Positions 7,417-15,212 of a stretch of DNA of 35,744 bases are shown here, one piece after another (the first letter of the stretch is position 1; every line of letters begins with the position of its first letter). The translations under genes were made by a program, and so were the position numbers. The stretch comes from JBMNRY01 sp050944915 (GTDB lineage: Bacteria > Bacillota > Limnochordia > JAAZLZ01): assembly GCA_050944915.1 (NCBI GenBank), contig JBMNRY010000005.1, positions 1 through 35,744 of the forward strand, given 5' to 3'. The notes beneath the pieces were generated by a model. It saw only the letters and a list, made by a program, of their open reading frames with translations, did no database searches and was not told the origin of the DNA.

Positions 7417-7530
7417 CTAACCCTGCTTTTGTTTATGCTTAGGGTTTTCGCAAATAACCATTACACGGCCCTTGCGCCTAATAATCTTACATTTTTCACA
7501 CATTGGTTTTACAGAAGGTCGTACCTTCAA
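7417..7530 (-). CDS. rpmJ: Large ribosomal subunit protein L36, zinc form
   Basis: L36 (bL36) is the smallest 50S protein and stabilises 23S rRNA around helix 89-97. I translated this 37-residue frame by hand: it opens MKVRPSVKPMCEKCKIIRR and has the zinc ligands Cys11, Cys14, Cys27 and His32 (C-x2-C-x12-C-x4-H). The start is TTG at 7530, with GGGGGT upstream. It lies between infA (22 nt before) and rpsM (25 nt after), the usual infA-rpmJ-rpsM order. Confidence 0.96.
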   Translation of the reverse strand: MKVRPSVKPMCEKCKIIRRKGRVMVICENPKHKQKQG

Positions 7531-7552
7531 GTCTTTCTACCCCCTTAGGGAC

Positions 7553-7771
7553 CTATTTGAACCTGTACGTTATCCTTCCCCTGGTCAGGTCATAGGGGGA
7601 AAGTTGAACGGTGACCCTGTCGCCAGGTAGGATCCGAATAAAATTCATGCGCATTCTGCCTGAAATATGGGCGAGGACTTTATGCCCATTATCTAATTCT
7701 ACTTGAAACATCGCATTAGGCAAGGGTTCAACTACTGTCCCTTGAACTTCAATTACGTCATCCTTCGCCAT
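7553..7771 (-). CDS. infA: Translation initiation factor IF-1
   Basis: IF-1 occupies the 30S A site during initiation and assists IF-2 and IF-3. The 72-residue product is one S1/OB-fold domain: VIEVQGTVVEPLPNAMFQVE, the loop GHKVLAHISGRMRMNFIRI and the end SPYDLTRGRITYRFK. Length is exactly typical. ATG at 7771 lies inside the end of the upstream KOW gene (14-nt overlap), so the two are probably translationally coupled. Confidence 0.99.
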   Translation of the reverse strand: MAKDDVIEVQGTVVEPLPNAMFQVELDNGHKVLAHISGRMRMNFIRILPGDRVTVQLSPYDLTRGRITYRFK

Positions 7772-8060
7772 AAGCTGGCCAACCTCCCCGATGGCGTTGT
7801 GTCAGTCTTTCCAAAGCGGCACGCAATTCCCGATCATTCACTTCCATGCTCTTTTCCAGCTTATCAGCGATTTCTTCAGCTATCTGTTGGTGGATAATCA
7901 AATGCCGCCTACTTTTGGGTTTCGGTCGTGTTACACTTCTTTCCACACCATTGGCTACAAGCAAATAGCCTCCCGGGTCGAGCCCGACAACGAGATACTG
8001 TTTGCCCCGGTCACGTCCAGCTTTCGATGTAACCAGTTGACCAGGTCTTACTGCCAACAT
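7758..8060 (-). CDS. KOW-domain RNA-binding protein (L14e-like)
   Basis: This 100-residue protein starts with a KOW-type segment (PGQLVTSKAGRDRGKQYLVV, about residues 6-25) and has a basic middle (TRPKPKSRRH) and a charged helical C-terminal half. Firmicutes commonly carry such a KOW protein, resembling the archaeal/eukaryotic L14e family, between map and infA; its role is not settled. An open extension of six codons exists, but ATG at 8060, after TTGGAGGGA, is the real start. It is the first gene after its own promoter and overlaps infA by 14 nt. A ribosome- or rRNA-binding role is inferred from the domain and place. Confidence 0.9.
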   Translation of the reverse strand: MLAVRPGQLVTSKAGRDRGKQYLVVGLDPGGYLLVANGVERSVTRPKPKSRRHLIIHQQIAEEIADKLEKSMEVNDRELRAALERLTQRHRGGWPAYGEG

Positions 8061-8113
8061 GGATTTTCCCTCCAACAAGCTATTCCTCTGGACAGACCCT
8101 CGCCAACTTCTCT

Positions 8114-8122
8114 ATTATACCA
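8114..8122 (-). promoter_or_regulatory. Extended -10 promoter for the KOW gene-infA-alpha operon
   Basis: A consensus TATAAT (8114-8119) is preceded by TGG, giving the extended -10 motif TGnTATAAT. No good -35 stands 16-18 nt upstream. Transcription would start near 8107, about 47 nt before the KOW gene, in the 84-nt map spacer. It would let the infA-rpmJ-rpsM-rpsK-rpsD-rpoA-rplQ set be transcribed apart from the spc genes. Confidence 0.72.
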
Positions 8123-8144
8123 CAACCCGCTCCGTTGCCTAGAC

Positions 8145-8894
8145 TTAATCGAGCCTTGTCAACACAAGGGGACCTGATTCCGTCACCGCAACGGTATCTT
8201 CGAAATGAGCGGACAAACTACCATCGAGGGTGTACACTGTCCACTGGTCTCTGCCGATGCGAACGTGATATCCTCCGGCATTGACCATTGGTTCTAAAGC
8301 CAGGACCATCCCCTCTTTAAGCAGAGGACCTCGCCCCGGAGGGCCGAAATTCGGCACTTGAGGCTCTTCATGCATGGAGCGACCGATACCATGGCCGACA
8401 AAATCCCGGACCACGTTAAAGCCAGCCTCTTCCACATGGATTTGGATCGCGTGGGATATGTCGCTGAGACGATTGCCGATAACGGCCTGTTTGATCCCTT
8501 CGTCTAAAGCTTCCTTAGTCACCGTCAGCAAACGGGCTGCCTCCGGGGTGATTTCCCCCACGGGGAAGGTCCGGGCGGCATCCCCGTAAAAACCATCGAC
8601 GACGGCTCCCAAGTCCACAGCGATAATATCCCCTTCCTGGAGGGTCCGCTCTCCAGGTATTCCATGGACGACCTCCTCGTTGATCGAAGCACAAATGGTC
8701 GCTGGATATCCATGGTAACCTTTGAAGGCCGGACGGGCACCATGGCCACAGAAAAAATCTTCGACCAAGGCATCTAACTGCCTGGTGGTCACTCCGGGAC
8801 CCACATGTTTTTCGACCAACTCGATGGCCTGGGCCACTAACTTACCGGCCCGCTCCATGGCTGCTATTTCGTCCTTAGATTTAAGAATGATCAT
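8145..8894 (-). CDS. map: Methionine aminopeptidase, type I
   Basis: Map removes the initiator methionine from nascent proteins after deformylation. The 249-residue product has all five metal ligands of the pita-bread fold: Asp94, Asp105, His168, Glu201 and Glu232, plus the substrate-binding His77 in EVVHGIPG. It lacks an N-terminal zinc-finger extension, so it is the short type Ia form. ATG at 8894 overlaps the adk stop by 4 nt (ATGA), a coupled arrangement. The order secY-adk-map is standard in Firmicutes. Confidence 0.99.
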   Translation of the reverse strand: MIILKSKDEIAAMERAGKLVAQAIELVEKHVGPGVTTRQLDALVEDFFCGHGARPAFKGYHGYPATICASINEEVVHGIPGERTLQEGDIIAVDLGAVVDGFYGDAARTFPVGEITPEAARLLTVTKEALDEGIKQAVIGNRLSDISHAIQIHVEEAGFNVVRDFVGHGIGRSMHEEPQVPNFGPPGRGPLLKEGMVLALEPMVNAGGYHVRIGRDQWTVYTLDGSLSAHFEDTVAVTESGPLVLTRLD

Positions 8895-9541
8895 CCTACT
8901 ACCTCATCGGTTCCGATGTTACCCAATACAGACAACACCCTTTGGAATGTGCTTTCTACCGTTCCCATACCATCGACTTGAAGCAGCAGACCCCGTTGGC
9001 GGTAGTAGTCCACAACGGGAGCTGTCTGCTCGTTATAGACCTCGATGCGACGCCTGGCCGTAGGCTCATTATCATCCTCCCGGCGCATCAGCTGGGATTC
9101 ACATGCTTGGCAAACGGCCGGTCGATGTGGGTAGGTAGCCCGACAAGCCGGACATGTTTTCCTCAGGACTATCCGTCGAATGGCTTCCTCTGGCGTGATG
9201 ACGATATCTAAAGCACCGTCTAAACCCATCCCCAGTTCGTCGAGTAATTTTTCCAGCATTTCCCCTTGGCTTATAGTGCGGGGAAATCCGTCGAGGAGAA
9301 AACCCCTTTGACAGTCGGGTTGGGCGAGGCGTTGTTTTACCATGGCATACACCAGATCGTCGGGGACGAGCTCTCCCTTGTTCGCATACCGTGCGACTGC
9401 TTGGGCCAAAGGACTATCCTGCCCCTTAGTAGCCCGAAACATAGCTCCGGTGGATATATGGGGTACATTGAACCTTTCCGATATTAACAAGGCCTGGGTG
9501 CCTTTACCAGCTCCCGGTAACCCCATGATTACAAGGCGCAC
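8891..9541 (-). CDS. adk: Adenylate kinase, zinc-LID long form
   Basis: Adenylate kinase interconverts ATP, AMP and ADP. The 216-residue product shows the P-loop GLPGAGKGT (residues 7-15), the AMP-binding HISTGAMFR, and GFLLDGFPRTISQ. The LID carries four cysteines (CPAC and CQAC, roughly residues 130-155), the structural zinc form found in Gram-positive bacteria. The start is GTG at 9541, 6 nt after GGAGGG. It lies 23 nt after secY and overlaps map by 4 nt. Confidence 0.99.
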   Translation of the reverse strand: MRLVIMGLPGAGKGTQALLISERFNVPHISTGAMFRATKGQDSPLAQAVARYANKGELVPDDLVYAMVKQRLAQPDCQRGFLLDGFPRTISQGEMLEKLLDELGMGLDGALDIVITPEEAIRRIVLRKTCPACRATYPHRPAVCQACESQLMRREDDNEPTARRRIEVYNEQTAPVVDYYRQRGLLLQVDGMGTVESTFQRVLSVLGNIGTDEVVG

Positions 9542-9564
9542 AGTTCACCCTCCCCCTCCGATTC

Positions 9565-10836
9565 TTATTTCATAAAGCCTTCATAATGGCGCATCAACAG
9601 GTGGGATTCGATTTGTTTAACGGTATCGAGGGCCACACCTACGGCGATGAGCACACTAGTACCTCCGAAATAGAGCATCCCAGGCGGCATTCTGGTTACA
9701 CCAGCCATCACGTAAGGCAAGACGGCGATGAGAGCCAAAAAGATGGCCCCGGCCAGGGTTAACCTGGTGAGGATCCGATCCAAGTACTGGGCCGTCGGTC
9801 TTCCTGGACGTAAACCCGGTACGAAACCGCCCCACTTCTTCATATTATCGGCTACTTCCCTGGGATTAAATGTAACCGCGGTATAAAAGTAGGTGAAAAA
9901 CATGGTTAGAGCTACATATAAAATGTTGTAACCGACGGTTCCATAACCCACAAAACGACTCAGGCCCCGTAAAGCGGGAATGAACTGGGCAATAGTTAAG
10001 GGGAAAGCTAGCACCGACGAGGCGAAGATAACTGGGATGACCCCCGCTTGGTTCACCCTTAAGGGAATATAGGTGCTTTGGCCGCCGTACTGGCGCCTGC
10101 CCACTACCCTTTTGGCGTATTGCACAGGAACCCGGCGTTGCCCCTCTTGAATCATGATTACACCGGCGACAACACCGATGGCCAAGAGGAAGAACAGCAC
10201 AAGACTAATGGGACTGATGACTCCGGCGATAACACCTTGAACGGCCTGGACCACCTGGAAGGGCAAACCGGCGACGATCCCGACGAAAATGATCAGTGAG
10301 ATCCCATTGCCGATGCCATTTTCCGAAATTTTCTCGCCCAGCCACATCAATAGGCTTGTTCCTGCAGTGAGGGTGACCACAATGAGGACCATGGAGAAGG
10401 TCCCGCCGGTAAGCAATACATTGTAGTTGCGTGCTAACATGGTGATCCCAAGACCTTGGATCACAGCCAGGACTACCGTTGCGTAGCGGGTGTAGTCGGC
10501 GATTTTGCGCCGACCCTCCACTCCACCTTCTTTCGCCAATTCCTCCAACTGCGGAATGACGACAGTCAGTAACTGCATGATGATCGATGCGGTAATATAG
10601 GGGCCCACGCCCATAGCAAAAATACTAAAGCGGCTGAGGGCTCCTCCGGCGAAAAGGTCTAAGAATCCAAAGATGTTTCCTCCATCCAAGCCCAATTGGG
10701 ATGCCAAAGCGGCGGCATCGACACCGGGCACAGGTACATAGGCCCCAACCCTAAAGACCAGAAGCAAGCCTATGGTGTAGAGGATTTTTTTCCGAAGTTC
10801 GGGAATGTTGAATGCATTCCTTACGGGTTCAAACAA
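9565..10836 (-). CDS. secY: Protein translocase channel subunit SecY
   Basis: SecY forms the membrane pore for secreted and membrane proteins. The 423-residue product has the N-terminal FRVGAYVPVPGVD, ten hydrophobic segments, FAMGVGPYITASIIMQLLTV in TM2, the cytoplasmic loop QEGQRRVPVQYAKRVVG, and the ribosome-contacting loop GGFVPGLRPGRPTAQYL. It ends HYEGFMK. The start is TTG at 10836, directly abutting the rplO stop codon, with an AGGTGAT site within rplO. This places membrane-channel synthesis under ribosomal control, as usual for the spc operon. Confidence 0.99.
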   Translation of the reverse strand: MFEPVRNAFNIPELRKKILYTIGLLLVFRVGAYVPVPGVDAAALASQLGLDGGNIFGFLDLFAGGALSRFSIFAMGVGPYITASIIMQLLTVVIPQLEELAKEGGVEGRRKIADYTRYATVVLAVIQGLGITMLARNYNVLLTGGTFSMVLIVVTLTAGTSLLMWLGEKISENGIGNGISLIIFVGIVAGLPFQVVQAVQGVIAGVISPISLVLFFLLAIGVVAGVIMIQEGQRRVPVQYAKRVVGRRQYGGQSTYIPLRVNQAGVIPVIFASSVLAFPLTIAQFIPALRGLSRFVGYGTVGYNILYVALTMFFTYFYTAVTFNPREVADNMKKWGGFVPGLRPGRPTAQYLDRILTRLTLAGAIFLALIAVLPYVMAGVTRMPPGMLYFGGTSVLIAVGVALDTVKQIESHLLMRHYEGFMK

Positions 10837-11277
10837 CTATATCACCTCTACCTTGCCACCGGCAGCCTCGATCTTCTTCCGGGCTCCTTCGGTAAACTTA
10901 TGGGCTTGCACGGTGAGGCTCTGATTTAGTTCTCCATCACCCAGGATTTTGACGCCATCTTTTACTTTCTTGACCAAGCCAGATTCCAGCATCAGTTCCA
11001 GCGAAACGACGGTGTCGCTGGGGAACCGATTCAGATCTCTAATATTGACCTCGGCATATTCCTTCTGCATGGGATTTTTGAATCCCCGTTTGGGCAAGCG
11101 TCGTTGGAGGGGAGTTTGGCCCCCTTCAAATCCGGGCCCCTTGCCACCGCCGGAACGGGACCCCAAACCGCCATGGCCCCGCCCGGAGGTCTTACCGTGA
11201 CCGGAACCTATGCCCCTTCCTACCCGCCGTCGCCGGTGGGCGCTGCCGGGGTTCGGTCGCAGATCGTGGAGTTGCAT
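10837..11277 (-). CDS. rplO: Large ribosomal subunit protein L15
   Basis: L15 (uL15) is a late 50S assembly protein with a long basic extension. The 146-residue product opens MQLHDLRPNPGSAHRRRRVG, continues with the glycine/arginine-rich segment HGKTSGRGHGGLGSRSGGGK and has the globular core ending ARKKIEAAGGKVEVI. An open GTG three codons upstream falls in the ribosome-binding site AGGAGGTG-like run, so ATG at 11277 is chosen. It follows rpmD by 20 nt and abuts secY. Confidence 0.98.
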   Translation of the reverse strand: MQLHDLRPNPGSAHRRRRVGRGIGSGHGKTSGRGHGGLGSRSGGGKGPGFEGGQTPLQRRLPKRGFKNPMQKEYAEVNIRDLNRFPSDTVVSLELMLESGLVKKVKDGVKILGDGELNQSLTVQAHKFTEGARKKIEAAGGKVEVI

Positions 11278-11297
11278 CTCTTTCACCTCCCAGGCCT

Positions 11298-11489
11298 TTA
11301 ATTTTCCTCTACGATTTCTACTTTCACCAGATGCCGTACCTTATGAATCATCCCCCGAATGACAGGGGTATCTTCATGTTGGACCGATTGGTTGAGTTTT
11401 CGTAAGCCCAGGGCGGCAATGGTCGCTTTTTGACTCTTGGGCGAGCCGATTGCGCTTTTCACCCAGCTTACCTTTAACTTACCAGCCAC
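11298..11489 (-). CDS. rpmD: Large ribosomal subunit protein L30
   Basis: L30 (uL30) is a small 50S protein. The 63-residue product shows KVSWVKSAIGSPKSQKATIA and ALGLRKLNQSVQHEDTPVI followed by RGMIHKVRHLVKVE, the full family pattern. The start is GTG at 11489 after a G-rich site. It lies 14 nt after rpsE and 20 nt before rplO, its normal place. Confidence 0.98.
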   Translation of the reverse strand: MAGKLKVSWVKSAIGSPKSQKATIAALGLRKLNQSVQHEDTPVIRGMIHKVRHLVKVEIVEEN

Positions 11490-11503
11490 CGTAACCCCCC
11501 CAT

Positions 11504-12004
11504 TCAGACGATTTCTTCTACGCTTTTGCCTCTGGTCTTGGCCACTTCTTCTACGGTCCGCAAAGCCTTCAGACCTTCGATGGTGGCTCGAGCGGTGTTG
11601 ATGGGATTATTAGAACCAAGGGATTTGGTTAAGACATCTCTGATTCCACCCAATTCCAACACGGCACGTACCGGACCTCCAGCAATGACCCCTGTACCTT
11701 CGGCAGCAGGTCGGAGCACCACTTTTGAACCACCAAAGGTGGTGACAATTTCGTGGGGGATGCTTGTGCCCACCACCGGAACCTTAATCAAGTTCTTTTT
11801 CCCGTCGTCGACGGCCTTACGGATGGCACCAGCTACATCCCTGGCCTTCCCCAAGCCGACACCTACGTATTCCCGGGAATCGCCAACAACGACCAAGGCG
11901 CTAAAACTCCGCTTCCGTCCACCCTTAACGGTCTTGGATACTGGGTTGATACTGACCACCTTTTCTTCTAGCTCCAGTTGGTCAGGGTCTATTTTAAGGG
12001 CCAA
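11504..12004 (-). CDS. rpsE: Small ribosomal subunit protein S5
   Basis: S5 (uS5) lies at the mRNA entry side of the 30S subunit and affects decoding accuracy. The 166-residue product has VVSINPVSKTVKGGRKRSFS (double-stranded-RNA-binding-like fold), VGVGLGKARDVAGAIRKAV, then GGSKVVLRPAAEGTGVIAGG and a C-terminal GLKALRTVEEVAKTRGKS. The frame is open seven codons further, but those codons contain the AAGGAGGG site; TTG at 12004, 7 nt after it, is the start. The gap to rplR is 26 nt. Confidence 0.98.
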   Translation of the reverse strand: MALKIDPDQLELEEKVVSINPVSKTVKGGRKRSFSALVVVGDSREYVGVGLGKARDVAGAIRKAVDDGKKNLIKVPVVGTSIPHEIVTTFGGSKVVLRPAAEGTGVIAGGPVRAVLELGGIRDVLTKSLGSNNPINTARATIEGLKALRTVEEVAKTRGKSVEEIV

Positions 12005-12030
12005 ACTACTTCCCTCCTTCAACAACTTAC

Positions 12031-12396
12031 TTAGAATTCCAGACCGCCCTCACGGGCTCCGTCTGCCAAGGCTGCCACACGACCGTGGTAAATATAGCCA
12101 CCCCGATCGAAGACAACGGTTTTGATGCCTTTTTCCAATGCCCGCTCGGCGATAGCCTTACCGACTACCTTCGCCGCCTCTTTACCGGGTAGTTCCGCTA
12201 CTTCACCCCGCAGTTGGGGTTCTAGGGTCGATGCCGACACCAAAGTTTGGCCGTTGAGATCATCGATCACTTGAGCGTAAATATGCTTTAGGCTACGGAA
12301 AACAGCCAGCCGTGGTTTCTCCGGCGTACCTGAGATCTTCTGGCGCACCCGGATGTGGCGTCTAATGCGGGCCGTTGCCCGGTTAAATCTTGCCAT
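12031..12396 (-). CDS. rplR: Large ribosomal subunit protein L18
   Basis: L18 (uL18) binds 5S rRNA with L5 and L25-like proteins in the central protuberance. The 121-residue product contains RIRRHIRVRQKISGTPEKPR, LAVFRSLKHIYAQVIDDLNG and the C-terminal VVFDRGGYIYHGRVAALADG, then AREGGLEF, all diagnostic. ATG at 12396 follows GGGTGAG. It lies 18 nt after rplF. Confidence 0.99.
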   Translation of the reverse strand: MARFNRATARIRRHIRVRQKISGTPEKPRLAVFRSLKHIYAQVIDDLNGQTLVSASTLEPQLRGEVAELPGKEAAKVVGKAIAERALEKGIKTVVFDRGGYIYHGRVAALADGAREGGLEF

Positions 12397-12414
12397 TCAG
12401 GACTCACCCTCTCC

Positions 12415-12957
12415 TTATCCGACCTTACCGGCTTTACCAGCCTTGCGCCGGATCCGTTCACCTTCGTACTTGATCCCTTTACCCAAGTAGGGCTCCGGTG
12501 GGCGTACTTTGCGAATCCGGGCGGCGATTTCGCCGACCAACTGTTTATCGATCCCTTTAACACTGATCCGGTTCGGCGTCGGTACTTCAAATTCGATACC
12601 GGGAATTGCTTCCATTTCCACCGGGTGGGAATATCCCATGTTTAACACCAGTTTGTTGCCCTGCAGGGCAGCCCGGTAACCAACACCACTGATTTCCAAG
12701 TTCTTTTGGTAACCCTTCGTCACACCTTCGACCATGTTGGCGATCAAAGTCCGGGTGAGACCATGGAGGGATTTATGCTGCTTCTTATCCGATGGCCGCT
12801 TAACCAAGACCTCTTGTTCTCCAACTTCGATGAGCATCTCTGGATGGAGACTCTGGGATAATTCCCCCTTGGGCCCTTTGACGGTGATGACGTGGTCTTG
12901 AACTTCAACCGAAACACCCTGTGGGATGGTTATAGGCTGCTTACCTATCCTCGACAA
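12415..12957 (-). CDS. rplF: Large ribosomal subunit protein L6
   Basis: L6 (uL6) sits near the factor-binding centre of the 50S subunit. The 180-residue product opens SRIGKQPITIPQGVSVEVQ, has VKGPKGELSQSLHP, the middle LVLNMGYSHPVEME and the C-terminal PPEPYLGKGIKYEGERIRRK. A GTG three codons upstream is possible, but the family starts M-S-R-I-G, so TTG at 12957 is preferred; the gap to the site GGTGAGGAG is short, so the exact start is less sure than the gene. It follows rpsH by 30 nt. Confidence 0.97.
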   Translation of the reverse strand: MSRIGKQPITIPQGVSVEVQDHVITVKGPKGELSQSLHPEMLIEVGEQEVLVKRPSDKKQHKSLHGLTRTLIANMVEGVTKGYQKNLEISGVGYRAALQGNKLVLNMGYSHPVEMEAIPGIEFEVPTPNRISVKGIDKQLVGEIAARIRKVRPPEPYLGKGIKYEGERIRRKAGKAGKVG

Positions 12958-12987
12958 TCTCCTCACCCCTATCTGTTCAAGGCCTTC

Positions 12988-13386
12988 TTACCATACATAG
13001 CAGACGATTTCGCCCCCGACTCCCGTCTGACGGGCTTGTTTGTCTGTCATAACCCCTCGGGAAGTAGATACGATCGCGACACCTAATCCCCGGAGAACCC
13101 GCGGGATTTCGTCCTTCTTCGCATATACCCGCAATCCTGGGCGGCTGATCCGCTTCAACCCTTGGATTACCCGCTCTTTATGAGGGCCGTACTTTAAGAA
13201 GACACGGATGACACCTTGGTTGGCATCTTCGATTATTTTATAATCCCTGATATACCCTTCTTCTTTGAGAATACGCGCCACTTCTTTTTTCAAGCTCGAG
13301 GCTGGAATATCAACCATTTCATGCTGAGCAGAGTTGGCGTTGCGGATGCGAGTTAGCATATCCGCAATGGGATCGGTCATCCCCAT
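12988..13386 (-). CDS. rpsH: Small ribosomal subunit protein S8
   Basis: S8 (uS8) binds the central 16S rRNA domain early in assembly and in E. coli represses the spc operon. The 132-residue product has MTDPIADMLTRIRNANSAQH and IPASSLKKEVARILKEEGYI near the N-terminus, and ends ISTSRGVMTDKQAR-like with VGGEIVCYVW. ATG at 13386 has AGGGGG 6 nt upstream; a second ATG two codons in gives the more common short form. It lies 24 nt after rpsN. Confidence 0.99.
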   Translation of the reverse strand: MGMTDPIADMLTRIRNANSAQHEMVDIPASSLKKEVARILKEEGYIRDYKIIEDANQGVIRVFLKYGPHKERVIQGLKRISRPGLRVYAKKDEIPRVLRGLGVAIVSTSRGVMTDKQARQTGVGGEIVCYVW

Positions 13387-13410
13387 GACAATACCCCCTC
13401 TCTTACAGTC

Positions 13411-13596
13411 TTACCAGCTGGCCTTTCTGACACCAGGTATTTGACCCCGGTGGGCCAATGTCCGGAAACAAATCCGACACATTTGGAACTGGCGCATAAA
13501 TGCCCGGGGGCGTCCACATATTTTGCAACGGTTTACCCGCCGGGTGGAATATTTGGGCGGCCGGGACGCCCGTACCACCATCGATTTCTTGGCCAC
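13411..13596 (-). CDS. rpsN: Small ribosomal subunit protein S14, zinc type (type Z)
   Basis: S14 (uS14) is a 30S head protein. The 61-residue product is the short zinc form with Cys24, Cys27, Cys40 and Cys43 in CKICGRPRAF and MCRICFRTLAHRGQIPGV, ending KASW. The zinc-free paralogue of Bacillus is about 89 residues and is absent here. The start is GTG at 13596 after AGGAGGG. It lies between rplE and rpsH, 11 and 24 nt away. Confidence 0.98.
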   Translation of the reverse strand: MAKKSMVVRASRPPKYSTRRVNRCKICGRPRAFMRQFQMCRICFRTLAHRGQIPGVRKASW

Positions 13597-13607
13597 AGTA
13601 TCCCTCC

Positions 13608-14147
13608 TCAGTTGCGGAATGGCATACCCATCAACTTCAGCAATTCATAAGCTTCTTCATCGGTCTTGGCCGAGGTAACGATGACTACGTCCATCCCCCG
13701 CACCTTATCGATATCATCGTAATTAATTTCGGGGAAAATCAATTGTTCCCGCAGGCCTAGGGAGTAGTTCCCCCGTCCATCAAAGGAACCCCTCGATACT
13801 CCCCGGAAGTCGCGAATACGGGGCAGGGCAACGTTAATCAGCCGATCGAGAAAGGACCACATTCTATCCCGACGGAGGGTGACCTTGCAACCGATAGCCA
13901 TCCCGTCCCGAATCTTAAAGGCGGCAATGGATTTCTTCGCCCTGGTGATCACCGGCTTTTGACCTGTGATCTGTTCCATATCCCGCAGGGCGCCGTCGAG
14001 GGCTTTGCTATCACCGACAGCCTCACCAACGCCCATGTTCAAGCAGACCTTGAGCACCCGCGGTACTTCCATGCTGTTTTTATAACCGAACCGTTCCTGC
14101 AAGGCGGGAACGATTTCTTTCCAGTACTTTTCCTGCAAACGCGACAC
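13608..14147 (-). CDS. rplE: Large ribosomal subunit protein L5
   Basis: L5 (uL5) binds 5S rRNA and contacts P-site tRNA. The 179-residue product has VPRVLKVCLNMGVGEAVGDS, KPVITRAKKSIAAFKIRDGM, VTLRRDRMWSFLDRLINVAL and the C-terminal DVVIVTSAKTDEEAYELLKL. Length matches the family exactly. The start is GTG at 14147 after AGGAGGG. It follows rplX by 31 nt. Confidence 0.99.
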   Translation of the reverse strand: MSRLQEKYWKEIVPALQERFGYKNSMEVPRVLKVCLNMGVGEAVGDSKALDGALRDMEQITGQKPVITRAKKSIAAFKIRDGMAIGCKVTLRRDRMWSFLDRLINVALPRIRDFRGVSRGSFDGRGNYSLGLREQLIFPEINYDDIDKVRGMDVVIVTSAKTDEEAYELLKLMGMPFRN

Positions 14148-14178
14148 CTAATTCCCTCCTTCCCTAACCCGAGCCTTC

Positions 14179-14496
14179 CTAGTCGATAGGTTTGTTACAC
14201 TTCTTGCACTCCCGGGTTAACTTGCCGTCGCCACCTCTGACCCTGCGGATCCTAGTGGGCTGATTACAACTGGGACAGACTAACATCACATTGCTGCTCG
14301 CCAACGGCGCCGGCTGTTCCACAATCCCACCGGGATTTTCCCGCATGGGGCGCACATGTTTTTTGACCATATTCAGGCCTTCAACGATGACCCGTCCGCT
14401 AGCAGGTCGTACTCCCAGAACCTTACCAGTTTTCCCTTTATCATTACCGGCAATTATCCGGACTAAATCGCCTTTTCTCACGTGCACTTTGGCCAA
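14179..14496 (-). CDS. rplX: Large ribosomal subunit protein L24 with C-terminal zinc ribbon
   Basis: L24 (uL24) is an assembly-initiating 50S protein near the tunnel exit. The 105-residue product has an N-terminal KOW domain, VRKGDLVRIIAGNDKGKTGK, then VEGLNMVKKHVRPM. Its C-terminus holds two CxxC pairs (Cys74, Cys77, Cys97, Cys100) that form a zinc ribbon; Bacillus subtilis L24 lacks these cysteines. The start is TTG at 14496 after GGGAGGTCAAGGA. It lies between rplN and rplE. Confidence 0.98.
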   Translation of the reverse strand: MAKVHVRKGDLVRIIAGNDKGKTGKVLGVRPASGRVIVEGLNMVKKHVRPMRENPGGIVEQPAPLASSNVMLVCPSCNQPTRIRRVRGGDGKLTRECKKCNKPID

Positions 14497-14529
14497 ATCC
14501 TTGACCTCCCTTCCGCCATCACCTGGGAC

Positions 14530-14898
14530 CTAAAGGACCTCAGGGGCCAGGGATACTATTTTCATAAATTGCTTTTCCCGCAGCTCCCTTGCCACGGGCC
14601 CGAAAATCCGTGTACCCCGGGGCTCTTTATTATCACTGACGATTACAGCCGCGTTTTCATCGAAACGAATGTAGGAACCATCGGGTCGACCTGTTTGCCG
14701 CCTGGTCCGTACCACTACGGCTTTAACCAGTTCCCCTTTTTTGACTACACCGCCCGGTGCTGCTTCCCGTACGGAAGCAATGATAATGTCACCGACCCGG
14801 GCGTATCGTCGTTTCGAACCGCCTAGCACCCGGATACAAAGGAGTTTCTTGGCTCCTGTGTTATCAGCCACATTGAGGATACTTTCCTGCTGAATCAT
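14530..14898 (-). CDS. rplN: Large ribosomal subunit protein L14
   Basis: L14 (uL14) forms bridges to the 30S subunit and is the docking site of ribosome-silencing factor. The 122-residue product shows MIQQESILNVADNTGAKKLL, CIRVLGGSKRRYARVGD, then GSYIRFDENAAVIVSDNKEP and RGTRIFGPVARELREK, and ends IVSLAPEVL. Length is exact. ATG at 14898 is preceded by GGGAGGCAG. It follows rpsQ by 30 nt. Confidence 0.99.
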   Translation of the reverse strand: MIQQESILNVADNTGAKKLLCIRVLGGSKRRYARVGDIIIASVREAAPGGVVKKGELVKAVVVRTRRQTGRPDGSYIRFDENAAVIVSDNKEPRGTRIFGPVARELREKQFMKIVSLAPEVL

Positions 14899-14928
14899 CC
14901 TGCCGCTGCCTCCCTTTCACATCCCGGG

Positions 14929-15189
14929 TTACTGAGCACGTTGGAGGATTTTGGCCACCCGCCAGTTCTTATCTTTGCTTAATGGCCGGGTTTCCTCAAT
15001 CCGTACCCAGTCACCTACCCGACACGAATTGTGCTCGTCATGGGCTTTAAAACGGACGGTGCGGCGCACCCGACGGTTATACAAGGGGTGCTTAACAAGC
15101 CTGACTACAGCCACAACCACCGTTTTATCCATCTTATCGCTGACTACGGTACCAACCCTGGTTTTGCGTAGCCCACGTTCTTTGGTCAC
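14929..15189 (-). CDS. rpsQ: Small ribosomal subunit protein S17
   Basis: S17 (uS17) is a small OB-fold protein binding the 5' domain of 16S rRNA. The 86-residue product has KTRVGTVVSDKMDKTVVVAV, RLVKHPLYNRRVRRTVRFKA, DEHNSCRVGDWVRIEETRPL and SKDKNWRV. The frame is open eight codons further upstream, but those codons contain the ribosome-binding site GGAGGAGGG; GTG at 15189 is the start and gives normal length. It follows rpmC by 23 nt. Confidence 0.98.
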   Translation of the reverse strand: MTKERGLRKTRVGTVVSDKMDKTVVVAVVRLVKHPLYNRRVRRTVRFKAHDEHNSCRVGDWVRIEETRPLSKDKNWRVAKILQRAQ

Positions 15190-15212
15190 TCGACTTCCCT
15201 CCTCCGTGCCCA

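Noticed and set aside
8114..8162. TTGACA at 8157-8162 as the -35 partner of TATAAT at 8114-8119
   Set aside because: The spacing is 37 nt, far too long for a sigma-A promoter; the extended -10 reading is used instead.
11526..12125. A 199-codon plus-strand open frame opposite rpsE and rplR
   Set aside because: It spans two certain genes in antisense, shows low-complexity composition and no recognisable protein motif.
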